A stretch of DNA of 64,000 bases from Arcobacter sp. F155 (GTDB lineage: Bacteria > Campylobacterota > Campylobacteria > Campylobacterales > Arcobacteraceae): the NCBI RefSeq assembly GCF_004116455.1, contig NZ_PDJU01000005.1, forward strand, positions 1 through 64,000, given 5' to 3'. The notes below the pieces were generated by a model that saw only the letters and a list, made by a program, of their open reading frames with translations, was not told the origin of the DNA and did no database searches. Shown here in pieces: positions 1-7,632 of this stretch. Every line of letters starts with the position of its first letter. The stretch's first letter is position 1. Made by a program: the position numbers and the translations under genes.

Positions 1-2
1 TG

Positions 3-137
3 GCTGCTAGGGTTGTATCAAAAGTTGGACAAGAATATGACAAATCGAATGTATTATTAATGCATGCGATGGGTCCAAATGTTGCTGGTGTTATCGGTTC
101 TGCCGTAGCTGCTGGTGTACTTTTATCGATTTTTTAA
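3..137 (+). CDS. oadB: Oxaloacetate decarboxylase-type beta subunit, C-terminal end (partial)
   Basis: Only the last 44 residues are in the window; the reading frame enters from the left edge and stops at a TAA at 135-137. The segment contains [27 protein letters not shown] and AAGV, the C-terminal signature of the membrane beta subunit of sodium-pumping decarboxylases (OadB/GcdB/MmdB), which couples decarboxylation of a biotin-bound carboxyl group to Na+ export. The last transmembrane helix ends a few residues before the stop, as in the family. Which decarboxylase it belongs to (oxaloacetate, methylmalonyl-CoA or glutaconyl-CoA) cannot be decided from this fragment; oxaloacetate is the usual assignment in this phylum. 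A strong terminator follows. Confidence 0.8.
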   Translation, partial: AARVVSKVGQEYDKSNVLLMHAMGPNVAGVIGSAVAAGVLLSIF

Positions 138-156
138 TACAAACACTTAATAATCT

Positions 157-193
157 AAAAGCTCAAAGTCTTCTATGGCTTTGGGCTTTTTTT
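157..193 (+). terminator. Rho-independent terminator after oadB
   Basis: A 14-bp stem (157-170 with 177-190, two G-U pairs) around a 6-nt loop is followed by a run of T to 193. It ends the decarboxylase transcript about 90 bases ahead of the next gene. Confidence 0.85.
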
Positions 194-283
194 ATGTCTA
201 TAAATCTATTTTTTAATTCTATTTTATATTAGTTTTTTTAATATGTTTTTGGTACTATTTAAAGAAAAGTAAAAGGATATAAA

Positions 284-712
284 ATGGAGTGTGAATTCCC
301 AACAGTTAATAGTAATACAGAAGAATTAAAAGAGATTTTTGAAAATACAAAAACTATTGCAGTAATAGGCTGTTCTCCAAATGAAGAAAAAGCAAGTAAT
401 AGAGTTGCAAACTATTTAAAGAATGCAGGTTTTAAAATGGTTCCTGTATATCCTAAAGAAGATGAAATTTTAGGAGAGAAAGTATATAGAAGTTTAAAAG
501 AGATTCCTTTTAAAGTAGATATGGTTGATATCTTTAGAAAACCAGATGTAATTGCTCAAGTTGTTGATGAGTGTATTGAAAGAGGAGATATTGATACTGT
601 ATGGACTCAGCTAGGTTTAGTAAACAATGAAGCTGCAGCTAAAGCAAAAGAAAAAGGAATGAAAGTAGTACAAAATAAATGTACTAAGATTGAGCACAAT
701 AATATTTTTTAA
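284..712 (+). CDS. CoA-binding (YccU-type) Rossmann-fold protein
   Basis: 142 residues, one CoA_binding domain (about residues 17-135), the usual length for the free-standing YccU-like family. The nucleotide-binding start TIAVIGCSPNEEKASNRVA carries the GxSxxxxKxSxxV pattern that contacts CoA phosphates in succinyl-CoA synthetase alpha subunits. Members are small cytoplasmic proteins that bind CoA or acyl-CoA; no reaction is established. AAAGGA lies 8 nt before the ATG. The gene stands alone: a terminator precedes it, and its stop abuts the stop of a sensor kinase on the other strand (713), with no terminator hairpin between them. Confidence 0.85.
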   Translation: MECEFPTVNSNTEELKEIFENTKTIAVIGCSPNEEKASNRVANYLKNAGFKMVPVYPKEDEILGEKVYRSLKEIPFKVDMVDIFRKPDVIAQVVDECIERGDIDTVWTQLGLVNNEAAAKAKEKGMKVVQNKCTKIEHNNIF

Positions 713-2008
713 TTATTGTTTTTTTTGGGGTGTTTTGTTCTTTAAAACTAAAGTAGCAATACATCCTGATTTACCATCAGTTCTATTTTTTAAACTAATA
801 GTAGCACCAAGTGCATCAGCAGCGTTTTTTGCTAAGAATAATCCAAGACCAGCTCCACTTTCTTCACCCATTCTTTTAAATGGTGCAAAAAGGTCAATAG
901 CTTCATCAATACCACTTCCATCATCTGTAATAGAGATAGTTGTATTCTCTTTTGTCTTTTCAAGTCTTATGGCAATTGCTTTATTATCAGGAGTAAATTT
1001 AATTGCATTTTGTACAAAGTTTTGAATAATTTGGTTTAATAAAGTAGGTTGAAGTGTTACTTTATGGTGATTTACATTTGCAAAGAATGTAAGGATAATC
1101 TTCTTTTTAGAGCTTAACATTCTATAATCATTTGTTTTTCTTTGCATATATTGAACTAAATCAATCTCTTCTGGTTTTTCAAACTGTGCACCTTCTGCTC
1201 GTCCAATATCTAAAATAGAAGAAATCATTTTATTCATATCATTAATTTGTTCAACTGTTAATTTTAAAGTATCTTTGTACTTTTGAGCTTCTCTATCTTT
1301 CATTAATGTAACTTCATTTTTAAGTTTCATTACTGCTAATGGAGTCTTTAATTCATGGGCAACACCAATAAATAACTCTTTTTTAAACTTAATATTTGTT
1401 TCAATTCTTGTAGTTAAAGAGTTGATAGAATCAGCCAAAGGATGAAATTCAATAGGAAGATTAGCTTTATTAATCTGCGTTAAATAGTTTTCATCCATAT
1501 TAGATAGTTTTTTTGTGATTTGAATAATTGGTCTTAAAAGTGTTTTTGAAACAGTAAAGGCATAAAGAACAACCATAATTAAACCACCAAAAGAGATTAA
1601 TAAAATATTATTAAAAATCTTTGTAAGCATTTTAATTGATGAGTTAATATTTTTTACTATTTTTATGTATTGGTTTTTTTGATCATTAAATGGATATAAA
1701 ATCTGCATAAAATGATTATTATTTAGTTCATATGTAGAGTAAGGAACTTCAGGTATATGTTTTAAAGTTACTAAATCTACATTGATTCCATTATGAGTAA
1801 TAATATTAAAATTGTTTGAGCTTGTATCTGCGTTTTGACTAATTTTAAAAATTAGTTCAGCGTCAGAAAGAAGAGACTCTTTAAGCTCTTCATAGATAGT
1901 TGATTTCGTATAACCGTAAAAAATAAAAGATAGTATAATAATAAAAAGCGAAGTAGCAAGTATAAGTTTTTGATAAAACTGTTTATAAATGCTCTTCGCT
2001 TGTGTCAT
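713..2008 (-). CDS. Sensor histidine kinase paired with HsrA/CosR-like regulator
   Basis: 431 residues. Two membrane helices (about 15-34 and 135-154) flank a periplasmic loop of roughly 100 residues without a recognised sensor domain; a HAMP-like linker follows. The H-box (GVAHELKTPLAVMK, phospho-acceptor His218), N-box (QNFVQNAIKFT, about 329-339), G1 (DDGSGI, about 362-367) and G2 (GAGLGLFLAK, about 385-394) are all intact, so the kinase should be active. It starts 30 nt after the stop of the response regulator gene, on the same strand, so the two are co-transcribed. Its partner is the ortholog of a regulator that is an orphan in Helicobacter and Campylobacter. The signal sensed is unknown. 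Confidence 0.9.
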   Translation of the reverse strand: MTQAKSIYKQFYQKLILATSLFIIILSFIFYGYTKSTIYEELKESLLSDAELIFKISQNADTSSNNFNIITHNGINVDLVTLKHIPEVPYSTYELNNNHFMQILYPFNDQKNQYIKIVKNINSSIKMLTKIFNNILLISFGGLIMVVLYAFTVSKTLLRPIIQITKKLSNMDENYLTQINKANLPIEFHPLADSINSLTTRIETNIKFKKELFIGVAHELKTPLAVMKLKNEVTLMKDREAQKYKDTLKLTVEQINDMNKMISSILDIGRAEGAQFEKPEEIDLVQYMQRKTNDYRMLSSKKKIILTFFANVNHHKVTLQPTLLNQIIQNFVQNAIKFTPDNKAIAIRLEKTKENTTISITDDGSGIDEAIDLFAPFKRMGEESGAGLGLFLAKNAADALGATISLKNRTDGKSGCIATLVLKNKTPQKKQ

Positions 2009-2038
2009 ACGTTATTAACCTTTTAGGTGTGTAATTTC

Positions 2039-2719
2039 TTATGCTTCTTCGTCAGTATCAGGGTAACAGAATCTGTAACCTCTTCTTCTGATTGTTTCAA
2101 TAGTAGAAATATTTAATGGTTTATCCATTTTTTGTCTAATTTGGTTAATTGCAACTTCAATTACGTTTGGAGTAACTAATTCTGGCTCTTCCCAGATAGC
2201 ATCCAGTAATTGCTCTTTAGATACAATTTGATCTCTGTGTCTAGCAAGGTGAGTTAATACTTCAAAAGGTTTACCTTTTAATTCAATCTCTTCACCGTTG
2301 TATTCAATTTTCTCTTCATCAGGGTTAATTGAAAGGTCTTCAATTTCGATTACATTTGTTCCACCAAATCTTAATCTAGCTTCAATTCTTGCTAATAAGA
2401 TATCGAAATCAAATGGTTTTTTGATATAGTCGTCAGCACCAGATTTTAAAGCTTCAATCTCAGAATCTTTGTCATCTCTTGCAGATAAAATAACAACTGC
2501 TGTTCTTGAACTTCTATTTTTTACAATTTTACACAGTTCAATACCGTCACCATCTGGTAACATCCAGTCAGTTAATACTAAATCATAATTTCTAATATCA
2601 ATGAAGTACTCTGCATCTTTATAATTTTCTGCTGCATCTACTTGGTATCCAAAGTCTGTAAGACCTTCTTGCAGAGTTCTATTTAATGTAATTTCATCTT
2701 CAATAATTAATATTCTCAT
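2039..2719 (-). CDS. hsrA: OmpR-family response regulator, HsrA/CosR ortholog
   Basis: 226 residues: receiver (1-120) and winged-helix DNA-binding domain (about 128-220). The C-terminal half, including EVLTHLARHRDQIVSKEQL, VTPNVIEVAINQIRQKMDKP and RRRGYRFCYP, matches my memory of Helicobacter HP1043 (HsrA) and Campylobacter CosR almost residue for residue; those proteins control essential metabolic and oxidative-stress genes. Unlike HP1043, the receiver keeps the full phosphorylation set: acidic pair E7/D8, phospho-acceptor D51 in LTDWMLPDGDG, Ser79 and the KP motif near K100. The gene leads an operon with a kinase gene. A palindrome at 2743-2768, just downstream of the predicted start of transcription, may be its autoregulatory site. 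Confidence 0.9.
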   Translation of the reverse strand: MRILIIEDEITLNRTLQEGLTDFGYQVDAAENYKDAEYFIDIRNYDLVLTDWMLPDGDGIELCKIVKNRSSRTAVVILSARDDKDSEIEALKSGADDYIKKPFDFDILLARIEARLRFGGTNVIEIEDLSINPDEEKIEYNGEEIELKGKPFEVLTHLARHRDQIVSKEQLLDAIWEEPELVTPNVIEVAINQIRQKMDKPLNISTIETIRRRGYRFCYPDTDEEA

Positions 2720-2742
2720 ATAGATTTTCCTTAGTACGTTTG

Positions 2743-2768
2743 TAACTTAAATTTAAGTTAAGTTTAAA
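2743..2768. promoter_or_regulatory. Palindromic operator candidate in the hsrA leader
   Basis: Positions 2743-2760 form a perfect 18-bp palindrome, TAACTTAAATTTAAGTTA. Overlapping it are direct repeats TTTAAG (2752-2757), five bases, TTTAAA (2763-2768). HP1043-type regulators are reported to bind TTTAAG-like direct repeats and to control their own promoter. The site lies between the predicted -10 of hsrA (2778-2783) and its start codon, which suits a repressor. Confidence 0.5.
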
Positions 2769-2777
2769 TTTTGGCGT

Positions 2778-2783
2778 ATTATA
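2778..2783 (-). promoter_or_regulatory. hsrA promoter -10 box
   Basis: On the minus strand the hexamer reads TATAAT, giving a transcription start near 2771 and a leader of about 50 nt. Upstream sequence is AT-rich without a clear -35, as usual for sigma-70 promoters in Campylobacterota. Confidence 0.55.
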
Positions 2784-2864
2784 TCATAAATATAGTAAAA
2801 ATTAAAGGTTTTTTAAGGAAAATTTTGAAATTTATAAATAAGGTGCTAATTAACTTCATGTTAA

Positions 2865-2870
2865 TATAAT
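2865..2870 (+). promoter_or_regulatory. peb4-fba promoter -10 box
   Basis: A perfect TATAAT lies 41 nt before the ATG of the PpiC gene, and AAGGA lies 5 nt before that ATG. No -35 box is evident, as is common in this phylum. Confidence 0.55.
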
Positions 2871-2910
2871 GTAGATAAAATATTCAAAACTAAAGTTATT
2901 AAGGAAAATA

Positions 2911-3738
2911 ATGATTAAAATTACAAGTAAAAAATTAGTGACAAGCCTTATTGCAACAATAACATTAGCAACTAGTAGTGTAAGTGCTTCTGATGTTTTA
3001 GCAACAGTAAATGGTGATAAAATTACTAAGCAAGATGTAGCAATTTTATTAGGAAACCCAAATATTGATTTTAATTCTTTACCAAAAAAGAACAAAAATC
3101 AAATTTTAGACCAAATTATCAATAACAAACTTCTAACAGACAAAGCTGTAAGTAGTGGAGTTCAAAAAGATAAAGAGTATAAAGAGAGTTTAGAAAAATT
3201 AAAAAGAGATTTAGCTCTTAGAGTTTGGCTAAAAAAAGAGTCTGAAAATGTAAAAGTATCTGAAAAAGATATGAAAGATTACTACAATAAAAACAAGGCT
3301 CAATTTAAAGTACCAGCTACTTTAGAAGCTAGACATATTTTAACAAAAACAGAAAATGAAGCAAAAGATTTAATTAAAGCATTAGATAAATCTTCAAATA
3401 AAAAAGAAAAGTTTGTTGAATTAGCAAAAACAAAATCAGTTGGTCCAAGTGGTCCACAAGGTGGATATTTAGGTAAGTTCCCAGAAACTAAAATGGTTCC
3501 TGAATTCTCTAAAGCAGCAAAAGCTTTAAAGGTTGGAAGCTACTCTAAAAGCCCAGTTAAAACTCAATTTGGGTATCATGTGATTTATTTAGAAGACAAA
3601 CAAGCTGAGAAACCTCTTGAGTTTGATAAAATCAAAAACAGAATTAAGCAAGTTTTATTACAAGAGAAATTTAAAAACTTCCTTGAGTCTGAAGCTAACA
3701 AGTTAAGAGACAAAGCAAAAATAGTTATAAAATTATAA
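2911..3738 (+). CDS. peb4: Periplasmic PpiC-type peptidyl-prolyl isomerase (PEB4/SurA-like)
   Basis: 275 residues. A signal peptide (charged start, hydrophobic 10-20, likely cleavage after VSA near 26) sends it to the periplasm. An N-terminal chaperone helical region (LATVNGDKITKQD, about 30-120) is followed by a parvulin domain (about 135-235) with ARHIL, GPSGPQGGYLG and FGYHVI. The family isomerises prolyl bonds and chaperones outer-membrane proteins; Campylobacter PEB4 (Cj0596) is the closest remembered relative. It lies 11 nt upstream of fba, the same order as Cj0596-Cj0597, so this is an old pairing without an obvious functional link. Start supported by AAGGA spacing. Confidence 0.9.
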   Translation: MIKITSKKLVTSLIATITLATSSVSASDVLATVNGDKITKQDVAILLGNPNIDFNSLPKKNKNQILDQIINNKLLTDKAVSSGVQKDKEYKESLEKLKRDLALRVWLKKESENVKVSEKDMKDYYNKNKAQFKVPATLEARHILTKTENEAKDLIKALDKSSNKKEKFVELAKTKSVGPSGPQGGYLGKFPETKMVPEFSKAAKALKVGSYSKSPVKTQFGYHVIYLEDKQAEKPLEFDKIKNRIKQVLLQEKFKNFLESEANKLRDKAKIVIKL

Positions 3739-3749
3739 GGAGAAAATTA

Positions 3750-4817
3750 GTGGCTGTATTAGATGTTGTTAAACCTGGTGTATTAAGTGGAAGTGAGGCA
3801 AAAAAACTTTTTGCCTATGCAAAGGAAAATAAATTTGCTATTCCTGCTGTAAATGTAGTAGGAACGGATTCTGTAAATGCGGTATTAGAAGCTGCAGCAA
3901 AAGTTAATTCACCAGTAATTATACAATTTTCAAATGGTGGAGCACAATATTTTGCAGGGAAAGGTCTTAAAACTGCTGACGCAGCAGTTTTAGGAGGAGT
4001 AAGTGGAGCTATTCATGTTCATACAATGGCAGAAGCTTATGGTATCCCTGTTATTTTACATACTGACCACGCTGCAAGAAAACTTTTACCATGGATTGAT
4101 GGTTTACTTGAAGCTGGTAAAAAACACTTTGAAAAAACTGGTAAACCTTTATATACTTCTCATATGTTAGACCTTTCAGAAGAGTCTTTAGAAGATAATA
4201 TTGGAACATGTGTTGAGTACTTCAAAACAATGAATGAACTTGATATGATGATTGAGATTGAGCTTGGAATTACTGGTGGGGAAGAAGATGGTGTAGACAA
4301 CACAGATGTTGACAATGCATTACTTTATACTCAACCAGAAGAAGTATGTTATGCATATGAAGAGTTATCAAAAGTTTCTGAAAACTTCACAATTGCGGCA
4401 TCATTCGGTAACGTTCATGGTGTTTATAAACCAGGGAATGTTGTATTAAGCCCAAAAATCTTAGAAAATTCTCAAAAATTTATTGAAGAAAAACACAGTA
4501 CAGCTACTAAACCAGTTGACTTTGTTTTCCATGGTGGTTCAGGTTCTGAGCTTCATGAAATTAGAGAAGCTATTGAGTATGGTGTTATTAAAATGAATAT
4601 TGATACTGATACACAATGGTCATTCTGGGATGGTGTAAGAGCTTACGAAGCTAAAAACCATGACTATTTACAAGGTCAAATTGGTAACCCTGATGGTGAA
4701 GATAAGCCAAATAAGTCTTACTATGACCCAAGAAAATGGTTAAGAGCAGGACAAGAGTCTATGATTTCTAGACTTGAAACAGCTTACTCTGACCTTTGTT
4801 CTATTAACAAAAACTAG
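3750..4817 (+). CDS. fba: Fructose-bisphosphate aldolase, class II
   Basis: 355 residues, standard for class IIA aldolases. It reversibly condenses dihydroxyacetone phosphate and glyceraldehyde-3-phosphate to fructose-1,6-bisphosphate in the cytoplasm; here the gluconeogenic direction is likely. Zn-site and active-site motifs are present: VILHTDHAA (about 104-112), EIELGITGGEEDGVDN and the phosphate-binding FHGGSGS and NIDTDTQW. The start is GTG at 3750 preceded by AAGGAG; no in-frame ATG lies near enough to keep the conserved N-terminus. Co-transcribed with peb4 and closed by a strong terminator. Confidence 0.95.
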   Translation: MAVLDVVKPGVLSGSEAKKLFAYAKENKFAIPAVNVVGTDSVNAVLEAAAKVNSPVIIQFSNGGAQYFAGKGLKTADAAVLGGVSGAIHVHTMAEAYGIPVILHTDHAARKLLPWIDGLLEAGKKHFEKTGKPLYTSHMLDLSEESLEDNIGTCVEYFKTMNELDMMIEIELGITGGEEDGVDNTDVDNALLYTQPEEVCYAYEELSKVSENFTIAASFGNVHGVYKPGNVVLSPKILENSQKFIEEKHSTATKPVDFVFHGGSGSELHEIREAIEYGVIKMNIDTDTQWSFWDGVRAYEAKNHDYLQGQIGNPDGEDKPNKSYYDPRKWLRAGQESMISRLETAYSDLCSINKN

Positions 4818-4828
4818 TCTTTATAGAG

Positions 4829-4857
4829 TGATAGCCTAAAAGTAGGCTATCATTTTA
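4829..4857. terminator. Terminator between convergent fba and FIST-system regulator genes
   Basis: A 9-bp stem TGATAGCCT (4829-4837) / AGGCTATCA (4844-4852) with a 6-nt loop is followed by a T-rich stretch. It lies exactly between two convergent genes and probably works for fba; the minus-strand tract is weaker. Confidence 0.75.
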
Positions 4858-5514
4858 TTGTGGTATTTTTATCATATAACCACTACCTCTGATATTTATA
4901 ATAAAATCCTCTTTTAAAACTTTTTTCACTCTATTTATTTCAGACCTAATTGTTGAAATATCAACTTCATCTCCAGCATATGCATACTCTTTAAACATAT
5001 CATAATCAACTATCAGACTTCTATTTTTTGCTAATACTTCAATAATTTTTATTTGTCTTCTTGGTAAAATGTGTGGTTCATTGTTAAAGTATAAAGTTAA
5101 ATTCTCACAATCAAAACTATATGATTTTGACAATCTTTTATGTTGAGTAGGTGTGATTTGATTTTTTAGTAATCTATTTATTCTAATAGTTAATTCTTTT
5201 AGGTGAAAAGGTTTTTTTAGATAATCATAACAGCCAATATCAAAAGCCCTTGAAATATCTTCTATATCAATAAGTGCAGAAATATAAATCGTAGGAATAT
5301 CTCTTTTTTGATTATGAAGAGTTTCTAAAATAGTAAAGCCATTAATATCAGGAACATTAATATCCAATATTAATAAATCAAACTCTTGGTCTTCTAACAG
5401 CTTTAAACACTCATTTCCTGTGCTTGTACTTTTTATTAAGTGTCCTGTTGATGTTAAATATTCATCTATCATCTCATTAAGCATAAAATCATCTTCAAGT
5501 AGAAGTATTTTCAT
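4855..5514 (-). CDS. OmpR-family response regulator of the FIST kinase
   Basis: 219 residues: receiver (1-115; E7/D8/D9, phospho-acceptor D51 in LLILDINVPDINGF, KKPF lysine) and a Trans_reg_C winged helix (about 130-217, ending IRGSGYMIKIP). The start is taken at the ATG at 5514, because AAGGA lies 8 nt upstream and the family begins MKILLLEDD; a longer frame adds 20 unlikely residues. It overlaps the end of the kinase gene by 20 nt, so translation is coupled and the two form one signalling system. Targets unknown. Confidence 0.9.
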   Translation of the reverse strand: MKILLLEDDFMLNEMIDEYLTSTGHLIKSTSTGNECLKLLEDQEFDLLILDINVPDINGFTILETLHNQKRDIPTIYISALIDIEDISRAFDIGCYDYLKKPFHLKELTIRINRLLKNQITPTQHKRLSKSYSFDCENLTLYFNNEPHILPRRQIKIIEVLAKNRSLIVDYDMFKEYAYAGDEVDISTIRSEINRVKKVLKEDFIINIRGSGYMIKIPQ

Positions 5515-7423
5515 TTTTTGTATCCTTAAAAGTATAGATAAAAGATGCAAAATCTTTATTAGATTCAAGCTCAATTTTTACATCTTCTTCTTCACAAATT
5601 CTTTTTACTAAGTTTAATCCTAATCCAAAGCCATTTTGAGTGGTTTGTTCTCTATAATATTCTTCAAATATCTTTCTTTTATCTAGTATCTGTTTTGAGA
5701 TACTAGTTATTTTTAAAACTGTTTTAGAATCAATTTTTTCTATTGAAATATCAATCTTATTTTTAGGTAAAGTATATTTAATTGCATTTGTTAAATTATT
5801 GTCAACTATTCTTTGAAGTTTTGTTTCATCAAAGAAAACATAAATCTCTTTTAAAGAAGTTTGAAAGTTAAAATCAAGTTTTGCTTTTCTTGCAATAAGA
5901 GAAAAAAACTCAATTCTACTTCTTAGAAAATCTACAAGATTTATTTGATGTTTTACTCTATGCACATGGTCTTTTTTTATTAAATAGCTTAAGTCATCAT
6001 AGATATTATAAAGGGTTTTCATTGCTATTTCTATATTTGAAATATATTTATTTTTACCATGTTCCATCTTGTACATATCAATATTTCCCATGATAACAGA
6101 TAAAGGAGTATTTGTTTCATGTACTGAGTGTTTTAAAAACTGTTTTTGTAAGTTTAAAAGTTGTTCTGAGTATAAAGTTTTCTCTTCAAGTTTTTTTGAT
6201 TGCTCATTATAATCTTTTGTTGATTGTTGAATTAAGTGGGTTAATGCTTGTAAACTTCTTGCATGTTCACTTATTTGATTCTCTTCTTTAGGAGGGAAGG
6301 TTTTTGTTTTAACTGAGTCTTCTTTTTCACTTAAAGCTACAACTGTAAGTGTTTGATTTAAAAACTGATTTGAGTTTTTCTCTTTATTGTGATAAAACTC
6401 TCCATAGGTAAAAAAACCAGAAGTTGGGGCAATTTTTGAAAAAGGTTCAATCTCTAAATCAATAATATTGGGCATATATCTTCGTCTAGCCATACAAGAA
6501 TAGATAAAAAAGCTTTGGGTATTATTTATATTATCTGTTTTAAATAATGACTTAAGTGGGTTGTTCATAATAAGCTCTATATTTCCAAACCCAAGTTTTA
6601 CTTTATCACCTTTTAAAAGATTTCCTGCAAAACTCAAACTTCCATCATCATGTTTTTTTATTACAGCTCTTGCTAATGAAACACCATTTCTTTTCACTAT
6701 TAATGGAAACTCAATTCCTGTTGCAGGCAAAGATTTTGCAACATATTCTCCTAGGTATTTTTCATAAAAATCTAAAGATTTAAGTCCTGATATTTTATAA
6801 ACACGGTTATCTTTTACTTCATCTATTCTATGGGAAATCCCTATAGCAGACCAATTGAAGTTAAAAGCTGTTTTTACATCTAAGTTTTTAGAGTTAAGGG
6901 AAACTGCAACTGCTCCACTTGTATAGATTTGATTGTTTATTGCAATAAATGTTTGAGTAAAACTAGCATTATCTGCTGCCATTCCTCCACAAATAGGAAC
7001 TTTATTATTAACTGTTTCAATACCTTTTAAAAACTCTTCTCCATTTGTTTTTTCTCCATCAGTAAAACAAATAAGAAGTTTAGTCTCTTCTTTAATTAAG
7101 CTTTTCGCTATTTTTGTGCCATTTTCAAAACTTGTTTTTTCATCAAAATAAGTAGCTTCAAAAGTAGTGTTTTCAAAAGTAGATATGCTAATTACGGTGT
7201 TTAAAGTAGAAACACTGTTTTCATAAATCTCTCCATCAGTTGATGAGGCTATGCATACACTTTGGGGTAATTCTTTTTTTAAAGTATTTAAAATCTCTTG
7301 TAAGTTTTTTCTATTTTGTCCACAAAAGACTTGAATAAGTATGTTTTCTTGGGTTTTAAATTTATTATAGTTGATTGAGTTATAAAGTTGATTATTTTTA
7401 ATAATAAAATTAGATGTTTTCAT
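5495..7423 (-). CDS. FIST-domain sensor histidine kinase
   Basis: 642 residues, no membrane segment, so cytoplasmic. FIST_N (about 25-210) and FIST_C (about 215-365) are ligand-sensing domains proposed to bind small molecules such as amino acids; a coiled coil (about 385-430) leads to HisKA (HSVHETNTPLSV, His435) and HATPase_c. The N-box (DNNLTNAIKYT, about 541-551) and G2 (NGFGLGLNLVK, about 597-607) are recognisable, but where the G1 box (DxGxG) should be, about 570-580, the sequence reads KITSISKQILD with no Asp-x-Gly. ATP binding may therefore be altered. A TACAAT box ends 7 nt before the ATG with no Shine-Dalgarno, suggesting a leaderless mRNA. Operon with the downstream regulator. Confidence 0.88.
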   Translation of the reverse strand: MKTSNFIIKNNQLYNSINYNKFKTQENILIQVFCGQNRKNLQEILNTLKKELPQSVCIASSTDGEIYENSVSTLNTVISISTFENTTFEATYFDEKTSFENGTKIAKSLIKEETKLLICFTDGEKTNGEEFLKGIETVNNKVPICGGMAADNASFTQTFIAINNQIYTSGAVAVSLNSKNLDVKTAFNFNWSAIGISHRIDEVKDNRVYKISGLKSLDFYEKYLGEYVAKSLPATGIEFPLIVKRNGVSLARAVIKKHDDGSLSFAGNLLKGDKVKLGFGNIELIMNNPLKSLFKTDNINNTQSFFIYSCMARRRYMPNIIDLEIEPFSKIAPTSGFFTYGEFYHNKEKNSNQFLNQTLTVVALSEKEDSVKTKTFPPKEENQISEHARSLQALTHLIQQSTKDYNEQSKKLEEKTLYSEQLLNLQKQFLKHSVHETNTPLSVIMGNIDMYKMEHGKNKYISNIEIAMKTLYNIYDDLSYLIKKDHVHRVKHQINLVDFLRSRIEFFSLIARKAKLDFNFQTSLKEIYVFFDETKLQRIVDNNLTNAIKYTLPKNKIDISIEKIDSKTVLKITSISKQILDKRKIFEEYYREQTTQNGFGLGLNLVKRICEEEDVKIELESNKDFASFIYTFKDTKNENTST

Positions 7424-7430
7424 AAATAAA

Positions 7431-7439
7431 ATTGTAGCA
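7431..7439 (-). promoter_or_regulatory. Extended -10 promoter of the FIST kinase gene
   Basis: Read on the minus strand the box is TGCTACAAT, an extended -10. The hexamer ends 7 nt before the ATG at 7423, so transcription should start at or within a base of the start codon. No AGGA-like sequence lies in between. Confidence 0.5.
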
Positions 7440-7441
7440 TA

Positions 7442-7457
7442 AAAAGAAGCTTCTTTT
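7442..7457. repeat. 16-bp perfect palindrome upstream of the FIST kinase promoter
   Basis: AAAAGAAGCTTCTTTT is its own reverse complement and sits just upstream of the kinase gene -10 box. It could be an operator for the adjacent regulator; it has no downstream T-run in either direction, so a terminator role is less likely. Confidence 0.4.
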
Positions 7458-7632
7458 CACAAAATTTAATAATATTTTTCTCTTTGAAAAGTGCCATTTT
7501 ATGGCTACTTAATTAAATAAATTGATAATGCTATTTCTATGCTATGTTTTTGCTAAATAAGGGCTATATTTCTTTTCTAAAATTTTCCCAAAGAAAATTT
7601 AATTTTTCATAAAAACAAAAAAGGATTAAAAG

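Noticed and set aside
690-1025. 111-codon plus-strand frame opposite the sensor kinase gene
   Set aside because: Lies antisense to the conserved kinase ATPase domain and has no ribosome-binding site or recognisable protein.
7535-7555. Possible sigma-54 promoter (GC ... TTGCT) upstream of the aldehyde dehydrogenase
   Set aside because: The -24 element lacks GG and most other consensus bases; the match is no better than chance in AT-rich DNA.
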